Of a stretch of 64,000 nucleotides of DNA, positions 16,554 through 25,045 are shown in pieces; positions within the stretch are counted from its first letter, which is position 1; every line of letters starts with the position of its first letter. The translations under genes were made by a program, and so were the position numbers. The stretch comes from Chloroflexota bacterium. GTDB lineage: Bacteria; Chloroflexota; Dehalococcoidia; JACVQG01; JAHKAY01. The notes below the pieces were generated by a model. That model was not told the origin of the DNA. It saw only the letters and a list, made by a program, of their open reading frames with translations, and ran no database searches. The stretch covers positions 1-64,000 of the forward strand of contig JAHKAY010000002.1 of assembly GCA_018825785.1 (NCBI GenBank), read 5' to 3'.

Positions 16554-19265
16554 ATGGTCCGTGAGCTGGAAGTCGCATACCCGTCCCAGTATGAATCCGA
16601 AGCCCTTTTGAAGGACGGCTCAATAATCAGGCTCAGGCCCATCAGGAGGGATGACTGCGAGCGATGGCTGGCCCTTGTGTCCAGGCTCAGCCTCCGCGCC
16701 AGGTACTTGCGGTTCAGCCGCGGGCCCAAGGAGATGACCCCTGACGATGCCCTCCGCTTCTGCACCGTGGACTACAAGAGCACCTTTGCCATCGTGGCCG
16801 AGGTGCGCAGGGAGCAGGGCGAGGAGATAGTAGGGCTCGGTCGCTACTACCGCCTGCCCGACAAGCCCTCCGCCGAGGTGGCCTTTGCCGTCGAGGAGGA
16901 CTACCAGGGAAGGGGCATTGGCACCCGCCTCATGGAGGCGCTGGTCAAGGCGGCCCTGGAAAACGGCATTACCACGTTTGAAGCCGAAGTGCTGGTGGAA
17001 AACCAGGAGATGATGACGATTTTCCAGAGCTACGGCTTCCATGTTACCAGCGAGCTTGAAGCCGGTGTCTATCACGTGGCTTTCCCCATAGCTCCGACCA
17101 GGAGGGCTATGAAGAAAGAGGAGGAAAGGGAGCGCATGGCAACACTGGCCTCCCTTCGCCCTATCCTTCTCCCCCGCTCAGTGGCGGTGATAGGGGCTTC
17201 CCGGCAGCCGGGCACCATCGGGTATCTGCTTCTGCAGTGCCTCATTGAGAATCGCTTTTCCGGGGTCGTTTACCCGGTGAACCCCAACGCCGAAGCCGTA
17301 ATGTCCGTGAAGGCCTACCCCTCCGTCCTTGAAGTGCCCGGAGATGTGGACCTAGCGGTTATCGCTGTGCCCGCCCCCATCGTGGCCAGGGTGGCGGGCG
17401 AATGCGGGCGCAAGGGGGTGCGCGCCATGGTTGTTATCTCCGACGGGTTCAAGGAACGGGGGCCCGAAGGGGCGGCCCGGGAGGAGGAGCTGCGGGATAT
17501 CGCCCTGGGCTACGGCATGCGGCTGGTTGGCCCCAACTGTATGGGGGTCTTGAACACCGACCCAGCAATAGGGCTAAACGCCACCTTTTCTCAGGTCTAT
17601 CCGCCCCAGGGCAATGTGGCCTTTCTCACTCAGAGCGGCGCCCTGGGGCTGGCCATCCTGGAATATGCAAGGAACCTTAACATAGGCATCTCCAGCTTTA
17701 TCAGTGTGGGTAACCGCGCCGATGTCTCCTCCAACGACCTCCTTCAATACTGGGAGCAGGACCCGGCCACAAGGGTTGTCCTGCTCTATCTGGAGTCCTT
17801 TGGAAACCCGCGCAAGTTTGGCCGTATTGCCAGGAGGGTGTCTGCCGCCAAGCCGATAGTGGCCGTGAAGGGGGGAAGCACCCCGGCAGGCTCTCGTGCG
17901 GCCATGTCCCATACGGGGGCCCTGGCTACCTCAGATGTAGCCTCAGATGCCCTCTTCCGCCAGAGCGGCCTCATCAGGGTGAACACATTGGAACAGCTCT
18001 TTGACGTGGCCACCCTCCTCTCAACACAGCCGGTACCCAGAGGCAGAAAGGTGGTCATAGTGACCAACGGAGGAGGCCCGGGCATACTGGCCGCTGACGC
18101 CTGCGACAACCGCGGCCTACTGCTGCCCGAGTTTTCCCCTGAAACCGTTGGGAGATTGAAATCGGTTATCAAGCGGGATATCACGGTTCACAACCCCCTG
18201 GACCTGACTGCGGGTGCCAGCGAAGAAGAGTTCGCGGAGACCTTGAAGGTCCTGGCCGCTGACCCGGGAAACGATGCTGTCATCCTGATATTTGTGCCGC
18301 CTGTAATCGTGTCTCTGGAAGCTATAGAGACGGCTGTAGGGCCGGTGGCCACCGTCTTCCAGCGGCACCAGAAGCCCCTCCTGGCCTGCTTCATGGGCCA
18401 GCGGGGCTTCAGCAGGAAGCTGGGGTATAAGGACAAATTCGTCCCCTGCTATCCATTCCCCGAGGATGCCGTCTCGGCCCTGGCTGAGACCGCGGAGTAC
18501 GGCGAATGGCGTAGGAAGCCGAAGGGAAGCATCCCCAAAATCCGCGGCATCAAGCGGGAAAGGGCTCGCCGGATAATAGAAGGGGCGATGACCCGGACTG
18601 CGGAGAGGCCCTTATGGCTGGGACCGCAGGAAATGGCCGAGCTCCTCCATTGCTACGGCATCCACCTGGCTGAGACGCTTGTGGCCAGGATGGACGCTGA
18701 GGCCGCTGCCCTCGCCTCCCGTACAGGCTTCCCCGTCGCTGTCAAGCTGGTCTCATCCACCATTACGCACAAGACCGATGTGGGCGGTGTGGTCCTGGGG
18801 CTCAAATCAGAAAAAGAAGTGGAGAAAGCGTTTAACGATATCAGGGACAGTCTGGCCCGGCTGGGCCGTGAGCGTGAGATGGAAGGGGTCGCTGTCCAGC
18901 GTATGGTGGAAGGGGGAATAGAGACCATTGTCGGTGTAACGCAGGACCCCTCCTTCGGGCCTCTGGTGATGCTTGGCCTGGGGGGAGTGTATACAGAACT
19001 GTTCAAAGATGTGGTTTTCAGGCTCCACCCCCTCACTGACCTGGATGCCGGGGAGCTGGTGGGCTCCATCAGAATGGCGAAGCTGTTTGAAGGTTTCAGG
19101 GGTGCCCCGCCGGCTGATACCCCGGCGCTGGAGGACCTCTTGCTCCGGCTCTCGGCCCTCATTGAAGATGTGCCCCAGATTGCTGAGTTGGACTTCAATC
19201 CGGTGAAAGTGATGCCGAAAGGGGAAGGCTACTGGGTGATAGACGCCAGGGTCATGGTGAAGTAA
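16554..19265 (+). CDS. GNAT acetyltransferase fused to ADP-forming acyl-CoA synthetase
   Basis: Protein of 903 residues. An N-terminal GNAT domain (about 10-175, with VEEDYQGRGIGTRLMEALV) precedes a CoA-binding Rossmann domain (about 200-320, SVAVIGASRQPGTIGY), a succinyl-CoA-ligase-like domain (about 330-640) and an ATP-grasp domain (about 675-900, with HKTDVGGVVLGLKS). In the Salmonella Pat lysine acetyltransferase the GNAT is C-terminal; here it is N-terminal, as in some other bacterial forms. The His of the catalytic ADP-forming enzymes is kept in AAMSHTGALATS near 450, so ATP formation from acyl-CoA is plausible as well as, or instead of, protein acetylation. Which activity dominates is open. 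Confidence 0.9.
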   Translation: MVRELEVAYPSQYESEALLKDGSIIRLRPIRRDDCERWLALVSRLSLRARYLRFSRGPKEMTPDDALRFCTVDYKSTFAIVAEVRREQGEEIVGLGRYYRLPDKPSAEVAFAVEEDYQGRGIGTRLMEALVKAALENGITTFEAEVLVENQEMMTIFQSYGFHVTSELEAGVYHVAFPIAPTRRAMKKEEERERMATLASLRPILLPRSVAVIGASRQPGTIGYLLLQCLIENRFSGVVYPVNPNAEAVMSVKAYPSVLEVPGDVDLAVIAVPAPIVARVAGECGRKGVRAMVVISDGFKERGPEGAAREEELRDIALGYGMRLVGPNCMGVLNTDPAIGLNATFSQVYPPQGNVAFLTQSGALGLAILEYARNLNIGISSFISVGNRADVSSNDLLQYWEQDPATRVVLLYLESFGNPRKFGRIARRVSAAKPIVAVKGGSTPAGSRAAMSHTGALATSDVASDALFRQSGLIRVNTLEQLFDVATLLSTQPVPRGRKVVIVTNGGGPGILAADACDNRGLLLPEFSPETVGRLKSVIKRDITVHNPLDLTAGASEEEFAETLKVLAADPGNDAVILIFVPPVIVSLEAIETAVGPVATVFQRHQKPLLACFMGQRGFSRKLGYKDKFVPCYPFPEDAVSALAETAEYGEWRRKPKGSIPKIRGIKRERARRIIEGAMTRTAERPLWLGPQEMAELLHCYGIHLAETLVARMDAEAAALASRTGFPVAVKLVSSTITHKTDVGGVVLGLKSEKEVEKAFNDIRDSLARLGREREMEGVAVQRMVEGGIETIVGVTQDPSFGPLVMLGLGGVYTELFKDVVFRLHPLTDLDAGELVGSIRMAKLFEGFRGAPPADTPALEDLLLRLSALIEDVPQIAELDFNPVKVMPKGEGYWVIDARVMVK

Positions 19266-19325
19266 AGAGCGGGCCACGGCGACCCCTTGGCCGAATTCGT
19301 TCACAAAACTGTGACGCTCCATTCG

Positions 19326-19354
19326 TTGACAGATTGGCCAATCTGGGTTATAAT
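19326..19354 (+). promoter_or_regulatory. Consensus promoter with palindromic spacer
   Basis: TTGACA (19326-19331) and TATAAT (19349-19354) are perfect and separated by 17 bp, the only fully consensus promoter in the window. The spacer begins with a perfect 12-bp palindrome GATTGGCCAATC (19332-19343), a likely operator for a dimeric repressor. It drives the lipoprotein gene starting at 19404. Confidence 0.8.
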
Positions 19355-19403
19355 AGAGTATATTCGGGTATAAGAATTTTGTTTCATTGGAAGGTGGGCT
19401 GGA

Positions 19404-20042
19404 ATGCTGAAGGGTAGGAAGAGCAAAATCGTGCCCGCCCGGGTTGTCTGGCTTCTTGTGAGCGGACTTATTCTACTTGTTTTGCTGACGGGCTGTCTCG
19501 TGCCTGTGACCAATACCCCGACGCCGCTTCCCCCGCCGGTTACTGTGGACCTCTCAAGCAAGACTGATAGCCAGGGAGTCCTACTGGAAACCGTCCGAAT
19601 AACCTCCTCTGACGGCCGGTTGACGTCAACGCTGCCGAAAGGTTCGAGGCTCCTGGACGGCAAAGGCCGGCCCGTCAAATCTCTGACCCTTACCCCCTAC
19701 CGGCCACCGGAGTCGAATTACGGTGTGGTGGCCGGCCTGGCCTACAAGTGGGATGACGTGGCCCTCTGGGGAAGCGTGTACCCCACCGGCAATGTTACCA
19801 TTAGCTATGACCCGCCACCTGCTAACCCCAGAATCAACGCCAATAAGCCCGACATTGCAGTTTGGTGGGACGAGAAGAACCTGTGGGCCATGCGCACGCG
19901 CCCCTCCACTGCTGACCCCGCCACTCAGACCATTTCGGGGCCTCACGTGAGGTTCCATCCCTGGGTCGTCATCTACTGGTACGCGGACATTACCCCTCCC
20001 GTCATCGTGCCGCCTCCCGCCCCGACGCCGCAAGCCGGTTAG
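19404..20042 (+). CDS. Secreted lipoprotein of unknown function
   Basis: Protein of 212 residues. A basic N-terminus and hydrophobic segment (about 13-30) end in the lipobox LLTGC, so lipid attachment is expected at Cys31. A short Pro/Thr linker (about 34-46) leads to a domain with SNYGVVAGLAYKWDD and FHPWVVIYWYADI, aromatic-rich and probably all-beta. The C-terminus ends in a second Pro-rich tail. I recognise no family. It sits behind the strongest promoter seen here and 18 bp before another exported protein, so the two probably form a surface-protein operon. Confidence 0.82.
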   Translation: MLKGRKSKIVPARVVWLLVSGLILLVLLTGCLVPVTNTPTPLPPPVTVDLSSKTDSQGVLLETVRITSSDGRLTSTLPKGSRLLDGKGRPVKSLTLTPYRPPESNYGVVAGLAYKWDDVALWGSVYPTGNVTISYDPPPANPRINANKPDIAVWWDEKNLWAMRTRPSTADPATQTISGPHVRFHPWVVIYWYADITPPVIVPPPAPTPQAG

Positions 20043-20060
20043 CCATTTGAAGGAGGGAAG

Positions 20061-20786
20061 ATGAAAACTAGACATCCACAGCTCATCAAACTGATGGTGG
20101 CCGTGGCGCTGGTAGCGGCGCTGGCCCCTGTCATGGCCGCCCCAGTCCTGGCATGCAGCGAGCCGATCATCGAATTCTACCCGCAGTCAGGTCCGGTGGG
20201 CACTGAGGTCTCCGTCTACTACTGGAGTGGCCAGGGCCATGTCGCTGAATACGGCATTCCCGGCATATGGGAGAACAGCACCATTTTTGGGGGCATTCGT
20301 GTCTCCCACATTAGGGGGGAGATGCCAGACGGCGAGTTTAGTTTCACCGTCCCCGACGTGCCGCCTGGGGATTATGCGTTCCAAGTCCACGACCCTTATG
20401 GCCATATAGCCCTAGTCATTGAGGGCGACGGCGTTTCACGCTTCACCGTGACGGAGGGCCCGGTAATCCATAACCCTTCCACGATTGTCGGCCATACTCT
20501 GGAGAGGCTTAACGGCAAGTATTCTCGCGTATGGGGCTATGACACCGCCGACCAGACCTGGAAAGTCTATGACTCGTCAAAACCCGCCCAGCGCACCAAC
20601 GATCTTCGGGTCCTGGAGAGATGGCAGACTATCTGGATTGAGACCACAGAGGATGATGTCGTCCTTAACTGGCGGGGTACCCTCTACTTCCTGGGAAAGG
20701 GGTGGAACCTCATCACCGCCCTGGGGGACACTTATGGCATCGGCGATGTCATGACGGTCTCACCGGGGAACGAAGACAACAGGTAG
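20061..20786 (+). CDS. Exported protein with IPT/TIG-like domain
   Basis: Protein of 241 residues with a classical signal peptide (about 1-30, AAPVLACSEP; cleavage near 30). The first mature domain (about 33-130, IIEFYPQSGPVGTEVSVYYW) has the look of an IPT/TIG immunoglobulin-like fold, common in surface proteins. The rest (about 140-240), with RVWGYDTADQTWKVYD and LYFLGKGWNLITALGD, resembles repeats found in uncharacterised archaeal and bacterial surface proteins. No enzyme motif is seen. SD GGAGGG lies 7 nt before the ATG. It probably shares the 19326 promoter. Confidence 0.8.
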   Translation: MKTRHPQLIKLMVAVALVAALAPVMAAPVLACSEPIIEFYPQSGPVGTEVSVYYWSGQGHVAEYGIPGIWENSTIFGGIRVSHIRGEMPDGEFSFTVPDVPPGDYAFQVHDPYGHIALVIEGDGVSRFTVTEGPVIHNPSTIVGHTLERLNGKYSRVWGYDTADQTWKVYDSSKPAQRTNDLRVLERWQTIWIETTEDDVVLNWRGTLYFLGKGWNLITALGDTYGIGDVMTVSPGNEDNR

Positions 20787-20971
20787 CGGTTACTAGGACC
20801 CGGACGGGTGGCGGCAATGGTATGAAAGGCACCACCCCAGGGCAAGCTATTTAAGTGATGAGGAATTCAAGACTAGGTGGACTATCTCATTGCCAACTTC
20901 ACTCCCAACAGGCCCATTCCGCAAGTCCCAGCGGAGCTAATCCAATGATGAGACCGTTCAAGGAGGTGTCA

Positions 20972-21997
20972 ATGCTACGGCGATGGCTTCGCACCCTAGT
21001 GCTCGCCAGCGTGCTTCTGCTAGCAGCTTGTACCTCTGGCCGAGAGGCCAAGACCACAACCCCCGCACCAACCCGGACTTCAACTCTCACCCTGGTGCCG
21101 ACTGCCACTCCTACCAGGACACCAACACCTACTCCTATGCCCACACCAACATCCACACCTATGCCGACACCCACCCAGGCTGGTAAGGGGCACTTCGCCT
21201 TCGACTCTGACCGTGATGGGAACTTTGAAATCTACGTGATGAACGCCGATGGCACCGGGCAGACCCGCCTGACCAACAACCCCGCCAATGATGGGTCCCC
21301 GGCGTGGTCGCCTGATGGCACCAAGATAGCCTTCGCTTCCAACAGGGATGACAACTGGGACATCTATGTGATGAACGCTGATGGCTCCGGTGAGACGAGG
21401 CTGACCGATAATCCCGCCAATGATGGGTCCCCGGCGTGGTCGCCTGATGGCACGAAGATAGCCTTCGAGTCCAAACGGGACTCTAACTATGAAATCTATG
21501 TGATGAACGCTGATGGCTCCGGGGAGACGAGGCTGACCGATAATCCCGCTATTGAGGGATCCCCGGCGTGGTCACCAGATGGCACCAGAATAGCGTTTCA
21601 GTTCGACGAACGCTTCGGCGCCGCGTTCGTAGGTAACGTTGAAATCTATGTGATGAACGCTGATGGCTCCGGGGAGACGAGGCTGACCGGCAGTTTCGCC
21701 AATGAGGGCTCCCCGGCTTGGTCACCAGATGGCACCAGGATTGCCTTCGAGTCCGAGCGGGACGGGAACTTTGAAATCTATGTGATGAATGCAGATGGCA
21801 CCGGGCAGACCCGCCTGACCAGCAATCCTGCTGGGGATTGGTCCCCGGCGTGGTCACCAGATGGCACCAGGATTGCCTTCACCTCCTACAGGGACGGGAA
21901 CCTTGAAATCTATGTGATGAATGCCGATGGCACCGGGCAGACCCGTCTGACCAGCAACCCTGGCCGTGACGAATACCCGGCGTGGGCGCCGTCGTGA
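20972..21997 (+). CDS. Lipoprotein with six-blade TolB-like beta-propeller
   Basis: Protein of 341 residues. Signal segment and lipobox LLAAC place the lipid Cys near residue 20; a Thr/Pro stalk (about 28-70) follows. The rest is six repeats of about 43 residues built on EIYVMNADGTGQTRLT and SPAWSPDGTKIAF, the PD40/TolB-like signature, forming a six-bladed propeller. Blade 4 carries a 6-residue insertion. The start at 20972 has AAGGAGGTG just upstream; an in-frame ATG at 20855 is not used in my view. No Tol-Pal partners are nearby, so it is a stand-alone surface propeller, perhaps binding peptides or glycans. Confidence 0.9.
   Translation: MLRRWLRTLVLASVLLLAACTSGREAKTTTPAPTRTSTLTLVPTATPTRTPTPTPMPTPTSTPMPTPTQAGKGHFAFDSDRDGNFEIYVMNADGTGQTRLTNNPANDGSPAWSPDGTKIAFASNRDDNWDIYVMNADGSGETRLTDNPANDGSPAWSPDGTKIAFESKRDSNYEIYVMNADGSGETRLTDNPAIEGSPAWSPDGTRIAFQFDERFGAAFVGNVEIYVMNADGSGETRLTGSFANEGSPAWSPDGTRIAFESERDGNFEIYVMNADGTGQTRLTSNPAGDWSPAWSPDGTRIAFTSYRDGNLEIYVMNADGTGQTRLTSNPGRDEYPAWAPS
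21187..21994 (+). repeat. Six tandem propeller-blade repeats
   Basis: Coding repeats of about 129 nt, one per blade, with near-identical blocks such as TCTATGTGATGAACGCTGAT recurring at 21364, 21496 and 21648. The DNA likeness is higher than protein constraint alone needs, suggesting recent expansion or gene conversion. Confidence 0.85.
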
Positions 21998-22156
21998 GCC
22001 AGCGGCCTAGCCGTTGAGACCCCGTACGAGGTAGTTCCCGCGGTGATAAGGCTTTCAGACCTCATGCTGGTGCAGGCCTGCAATAAATCCGTCTCCTTCG
22101 TGATGTCAGGCTCACTCTCAGCAACCTATGGCCTGTTTGCCCTGCCAGAACCCGGC

Positions 22157-22504
22157 TTATCCGGGAAGTTCAGTTATCTCGAACCAGCCAAGGAAGCTTG
22201 TGGCATTAATGGCGATTGACTTATTGGAGGTGGCGGTGGGTGCGTCCCATGCCCGGACACGCTTGACGTTTCTTGCTCCGAGTATGGAGATTCCGGACAC
22301 GCTGATGGGGACGCCCTTGGGAGCAATAATCTTGTTGGTTCCGAATATTGAGACCGCTACAACTCGCGTGACGCCTTCCTCAAGCACGACCTGGGTGAAA
22401 TCGATTTCACAACCGCCGAGAATGGCAATTGACCAGACCTTCTTACCGGGACGCCAGGGGCCCTGACCAAGCTTTGAGACGCCCAAGAACGCGAAGTTAT
22501 TCAT
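22157..22504 (-). CDS. LiaF-like C-terminal domain protein
   Basis: Protein of 115 residues made almost wholly of the domain found at the C-terminus of LiaF/YvqF cell-envelope stress proteins. It shows the repeated pattern SIAILGGCEIDFTQ, AVSIFGTNKIIAPKG, GISILGARNVKRV, which forms a short beta-helix. No membrane helices are present, unlike full LiaF. SD GGAGGG lies 8 nt before the ATG. It lies 129 bp downstream of prmC on the same strand. In its family the domain modulates envelope-stress sensing; here the partner is unknown. Confidence 0.65.
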   Translation of the reverse strand: MNNFAFLGVSKLGQGPWRPGKKVWSIAILGGCEIDFTQVVLEEGVTRVVAVSIFGTNKIIAPKGVPISVSGISILGARNVKRVRAWDAPTATSNKSIAINATSFLGWFEITELPG

Positions 22505-22633
22505 CGTTGCACCCTCCTCGCAGATTTCCCGGTTGAGCTACTCCCTTCCCCATGAGGAATCCTGCTCAGTATGTTAGACCCCGGCTCTCCGGCTGTCAAT
22601 AACAGGCACCCAGCCGAAACCAGACCCCATCCT

Positions 22634-23482
22634 CTAGGTCCCTCCCATTGGGATGACCCCTACCACCCGGGGGATTCCCCCCAGGTCGGGGAAAAAGGAG
22701 ACCCTGGCCCCCGGGAAGCGGGCTAAGACCAGTCTCCTCACCTCCCCTTCCTGGCCGGCCCCTATTTCCAGGAGAAAGGAGCCCCCATCCAGAAGCCTGG
22801 GGCCCACCTGGAGGAGGAAGGCCCGGGGGGCATCCAGGCCATCGGGTCCACCCCTGAGGGCCAGGGCGGGCTCATAGAGAAGTTCCGGGGGGAGCTGGGC
22901 CCTGTCCGGGACATAGGGTAAATTGGCCACAACTATATGGACAGGCCCGGGGAGGGGGGAAAGCATATCCCCCTGGATAAGCCTCACCTGTCCATCCACG
23001 CCATACTTCCGGCTGTTCATGCCGGCCACCTCCAGGGCTTCCGGGGAGATATCCAGGGCGAAGAGGCGGGCCCGGGGCAGTTCCAGGGCCAGGGAGATGG
23101 CCACCGCCCCGCTCCCCGTCCCCACTTCGGCTATCATCACTTCCCCCCCCAGGCCCCTGGCCACGTCCAGGGCTCTCTCCACCAGGAGCTCGGTTTCGGG
23201 GCGTGGGATGAGGACCCGGCGGTCCACATAGAAATCGCGGCCATAGAATTCCTTTCTATTCAGAATGTAGGCCGTGGGCTCCCGCTTGAGGCGGCGGTCC
23301 AGTATGCCCTTGACCCCTTCCAGTTCGGCGGGGGACAGGGACCTCTCTGGCCAGGCCAGAAGCTGGGCGCGGGAGAGGCCCAGGGCATGGGCCAGCAGAA
23401 TCTGGGCTTCCAGGGAGGGGTCGGGAATACCCCCAGTCTTTAGGGCTTGGCAGGCCTCCCGGAGCTTTTCCCCAAGGGTCAA
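22634..23482 (-). CDS. prmC: Release factor glutamine methyltransferase
   Basis: PrmC/HemK enzyme of 282 residues that N5-methylates the Gln of the GGQ motif in release factors. An N-terminal helical domain (about 1-75) precedes a SAM methyltransferase fold with EVGTGSGAVAISLALELP near 118 and RPETELLVERA near 92. The catalytic NPPY motif reads NLPY (near 185), a variation at the second position. The ATG overlaps the prfA stop by 4 bp, and prfA is its substrate gene; prfA-prmC is a classic pair. Confidence 0.93.
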   Translation of the reverse strand: MTLGEKLREACQALKTGGIPDPSLEAQILLAHALGLSRAQLLAWPERSLSPAELEGVKGILDRRLKREPTAYILNRKEFYGRDFYVDRRVLIPRPETELLVERALDVARGLGGEVMIAEVGTGSGAVAISLALELPRARLFALDISPEALEVAGMNSRKYGVDGQVRLIQGDMLSPLPGPVHIVVANLPYVPDRAQLPPELLYEPALALRGGPDGLDAPRAFLLQVGPRLLDGGSFLLEIGAGQEGEVRRLVLARFPGARVSFFPDLGGIPRVVGVIPMGGT

Positions 23483-24555
23483 CCCTTACCCTCCGGGGCG
23501 CTGGCCAGGGCATCAATAAGGCTGTCCAGGTCCCCTTCCAGAATGCGGGGAAGGTTATGGAGAGCGAGGTTTATCCTGTGGTCGGTGACCCGGCTCTGGG
23601 GGAAGTTGTAGGTGCGGACCTTCTCCGCCCTTTCCCCTGTCCCCACCTGGGAGCGGCGCTCCCGGGCGGTCTCCTCCTGCTGTTGACGGCGCTCCCGGTC
23701 CAACAGGCGGGCGCGGAGGACAGCCATAGCCCTTTGCCGGTTGCGTAGCTGAGAGCGCTCGTCCTGACAGATGGCGACAATGCCGGTGGGGAGGTGGGTG
23801 ATACGGACGGCGGTAGCCACCTTGTTCACATTCTGGCCGCCAGCGCCCCCGGAGCAGTAGATGTCCACCTTGAGGTGCTCGGGGCGGATATTGACCTCCA
23901 CCTCTTCCGCCTCAGGGAGGACGGCGACGGTAGCGGTGGAGGTGTGGATGCGCCCGGAGGCCTCGGTAGCCGGCACCCGCTGCACCCGGTGCACCCCGCT
24001 CTCATACTTCAGGCGGCTAAAGGCCCCCTTGCCCTTTACGCCAAAGACAATCTCCCTGAGCCCCCCCCTTTCGTTGGGGCTGGTATTAATAACCTCCGCC
24101 TGCCAGCCCTTTGCCTGGGCATAGCGGACATACATGCGGTAGAGGTCGGCGGCGAAGAGTGCAGCCTCCTCCCCCCCCGTCCCTGCCCGGACCTCCATGA
24201 TGACATCCTTTTCATCCCTGGGGTCGGGGGGAAAGAGGGCCTTTTTCAGCACCTCAAGGAGCCTGTCCTGGCGCTCCTGGAGCTGGGCCAGCTCCTCCTT
24301 GACCAGAGCCGCCATCTCCGGCTCCAGGCCCTCCTTCTGAAGGGCCCAGGTCTTCTCCAGGGCGCTGAGGGTGGCCTTATACTCCCGGTAGCGCACCACG
24401 GGGGTCTCCAGAGAGGCCCGTTCCCTGGCCAGGGCCAGGAGGCGGCTGGAGTCCTGGACCGTCTCGGGCTGCGAGAGGAGCGCCTCAACCTCCTCATAGC
24501 GCCGCTCCAGGGTCTCCAGCTTCTCTTTCAGCAAAGAATCGGTGGCAATGACCAT
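23479..24555 (-). CDS. prfA: Peptide chain release factor 1
   Basis: RF1 of 358 residues, full length. It shows VRAGTGGEEAALFAADLYRMY near 115-135, the GGAGGQNVNK catalytic loop near 237 that is methylated by PrmC, and the RNRQRAMAVLRARL segment near 265. It terminates translation at UAA and UAG. The anticodon-mimic region near 190 (RVPATEASGRIHTS) has a PAT-type motif, which sets RF1 apart from RF2 (SPF). A minus-strand TATAAT at 24578-24583 lies about 23 nt upstream as a probable -10. Confidence 0.96.
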   Translation of the reverse strand: MVIATDSLLKEKLETLERRYEEVEALLSQPETVQDSSRLLALARERASLETPVVRYREYKATLSALEKTWALQKEGLEPEMAALVKEELAQLQERQDRLLEVLKKALFPPDPRDEKDVIMEVRAGTGGEEAALFAADLYRMYVRYAQAKGWQAEVINTSPNERGGLREIVFGVKGKGAFSRLKYESGVHRVQRVPATEASGRIHTSTATVAVLPEAEEVEVNIRPEHLKVDIYCSGGAGGQNVNKVATAVRITHLPTGIVAICQDERSQLRNRQRAMAVLRARLLDRERRQQQEETARERRSQVGTGERAEKVRTYNFPQSRVTDHRINLALHNLPRILEGDLDSLIDALASAPEGKG

Positions 24556-24640
24556 TTTCCCACTCCTAAGCCCTAATATTATAGCACAGGGGTCTTGACT
24601 TGCTTGCTCAATGAGATAACACTAGAATGTCAGGATTGGG

Positions 24641-25045
24641 ATGGATATGGAAGAGATAGAGGGCATCCTGAAAGAGGGCCGGACAGTAGCGGTGGTGGGG
24701 CTCTCCCCCAAACCCGACCGTCCCAGCTACGTAGTGGCCCGGTACCTGCAGGCCCAGGGATATCGCATTATCCCGGTCAACCCCAACACCCAGGAGATAC
24801 TGGGGGAAAAGGCCTATCCTACTCTCTTGTCAATCCCGGAAAGGGTGGATATAGTTGATATCTTCCGCCGCCCGGAAGAGGTGCCCCCCGTAGTGGAGGA
24901 GGCCATAAGTATAGGGGCTAGGGTGGTCTGGATGCAGGAGGGCATAGTCAATGAGGCGGCGGCCCAGAGGGCTAAGGAGGCAGGCCTGAAAGTGGTTATG
25001 GACCGATGTCTGAAGAAAGAACATCAGCGGCTTCATTCAGAGTAG
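24641..25045 (+). CDS. CoA-binding domain protein (YccU-like)
   Basis: Single Rossmann-fold CoA-binding domain protein of 134 residues. The motif TVAVVGLSPKPDRPSYVVA near 14-32 and the loop VNPNTQEILGEKAYPTL near 46 match the YccU/CoA_binding_2 family. Its biological role in other bacteria is not settled; it resembles the CoA-binding part of succinyl-CoA synthetases but has no catalytic domain. A second ATG lies two codons on. Its end overlaps the cation-efflux gene start by 40 bp. Confidence 0.85.
   Translation: MDMEEIEGILKEGRTVAVVGLSPKPDRPSYVVARYLQAQGYRIIPVNPNTQEILGEKAYPTLLSIPERVDIVDIFRRPEEVPPVVEEAISIGARVVWMQEGIVNEAAAQRAKEAGLKVVMDRCLKKEHQRLHSE

Noticed and set aside
21187-21994. Regular repeats as a possible CRISPR array
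   Set aside because: Repeats are coding, about 129 nt long, and encode propeller blades; spacers are not unique.
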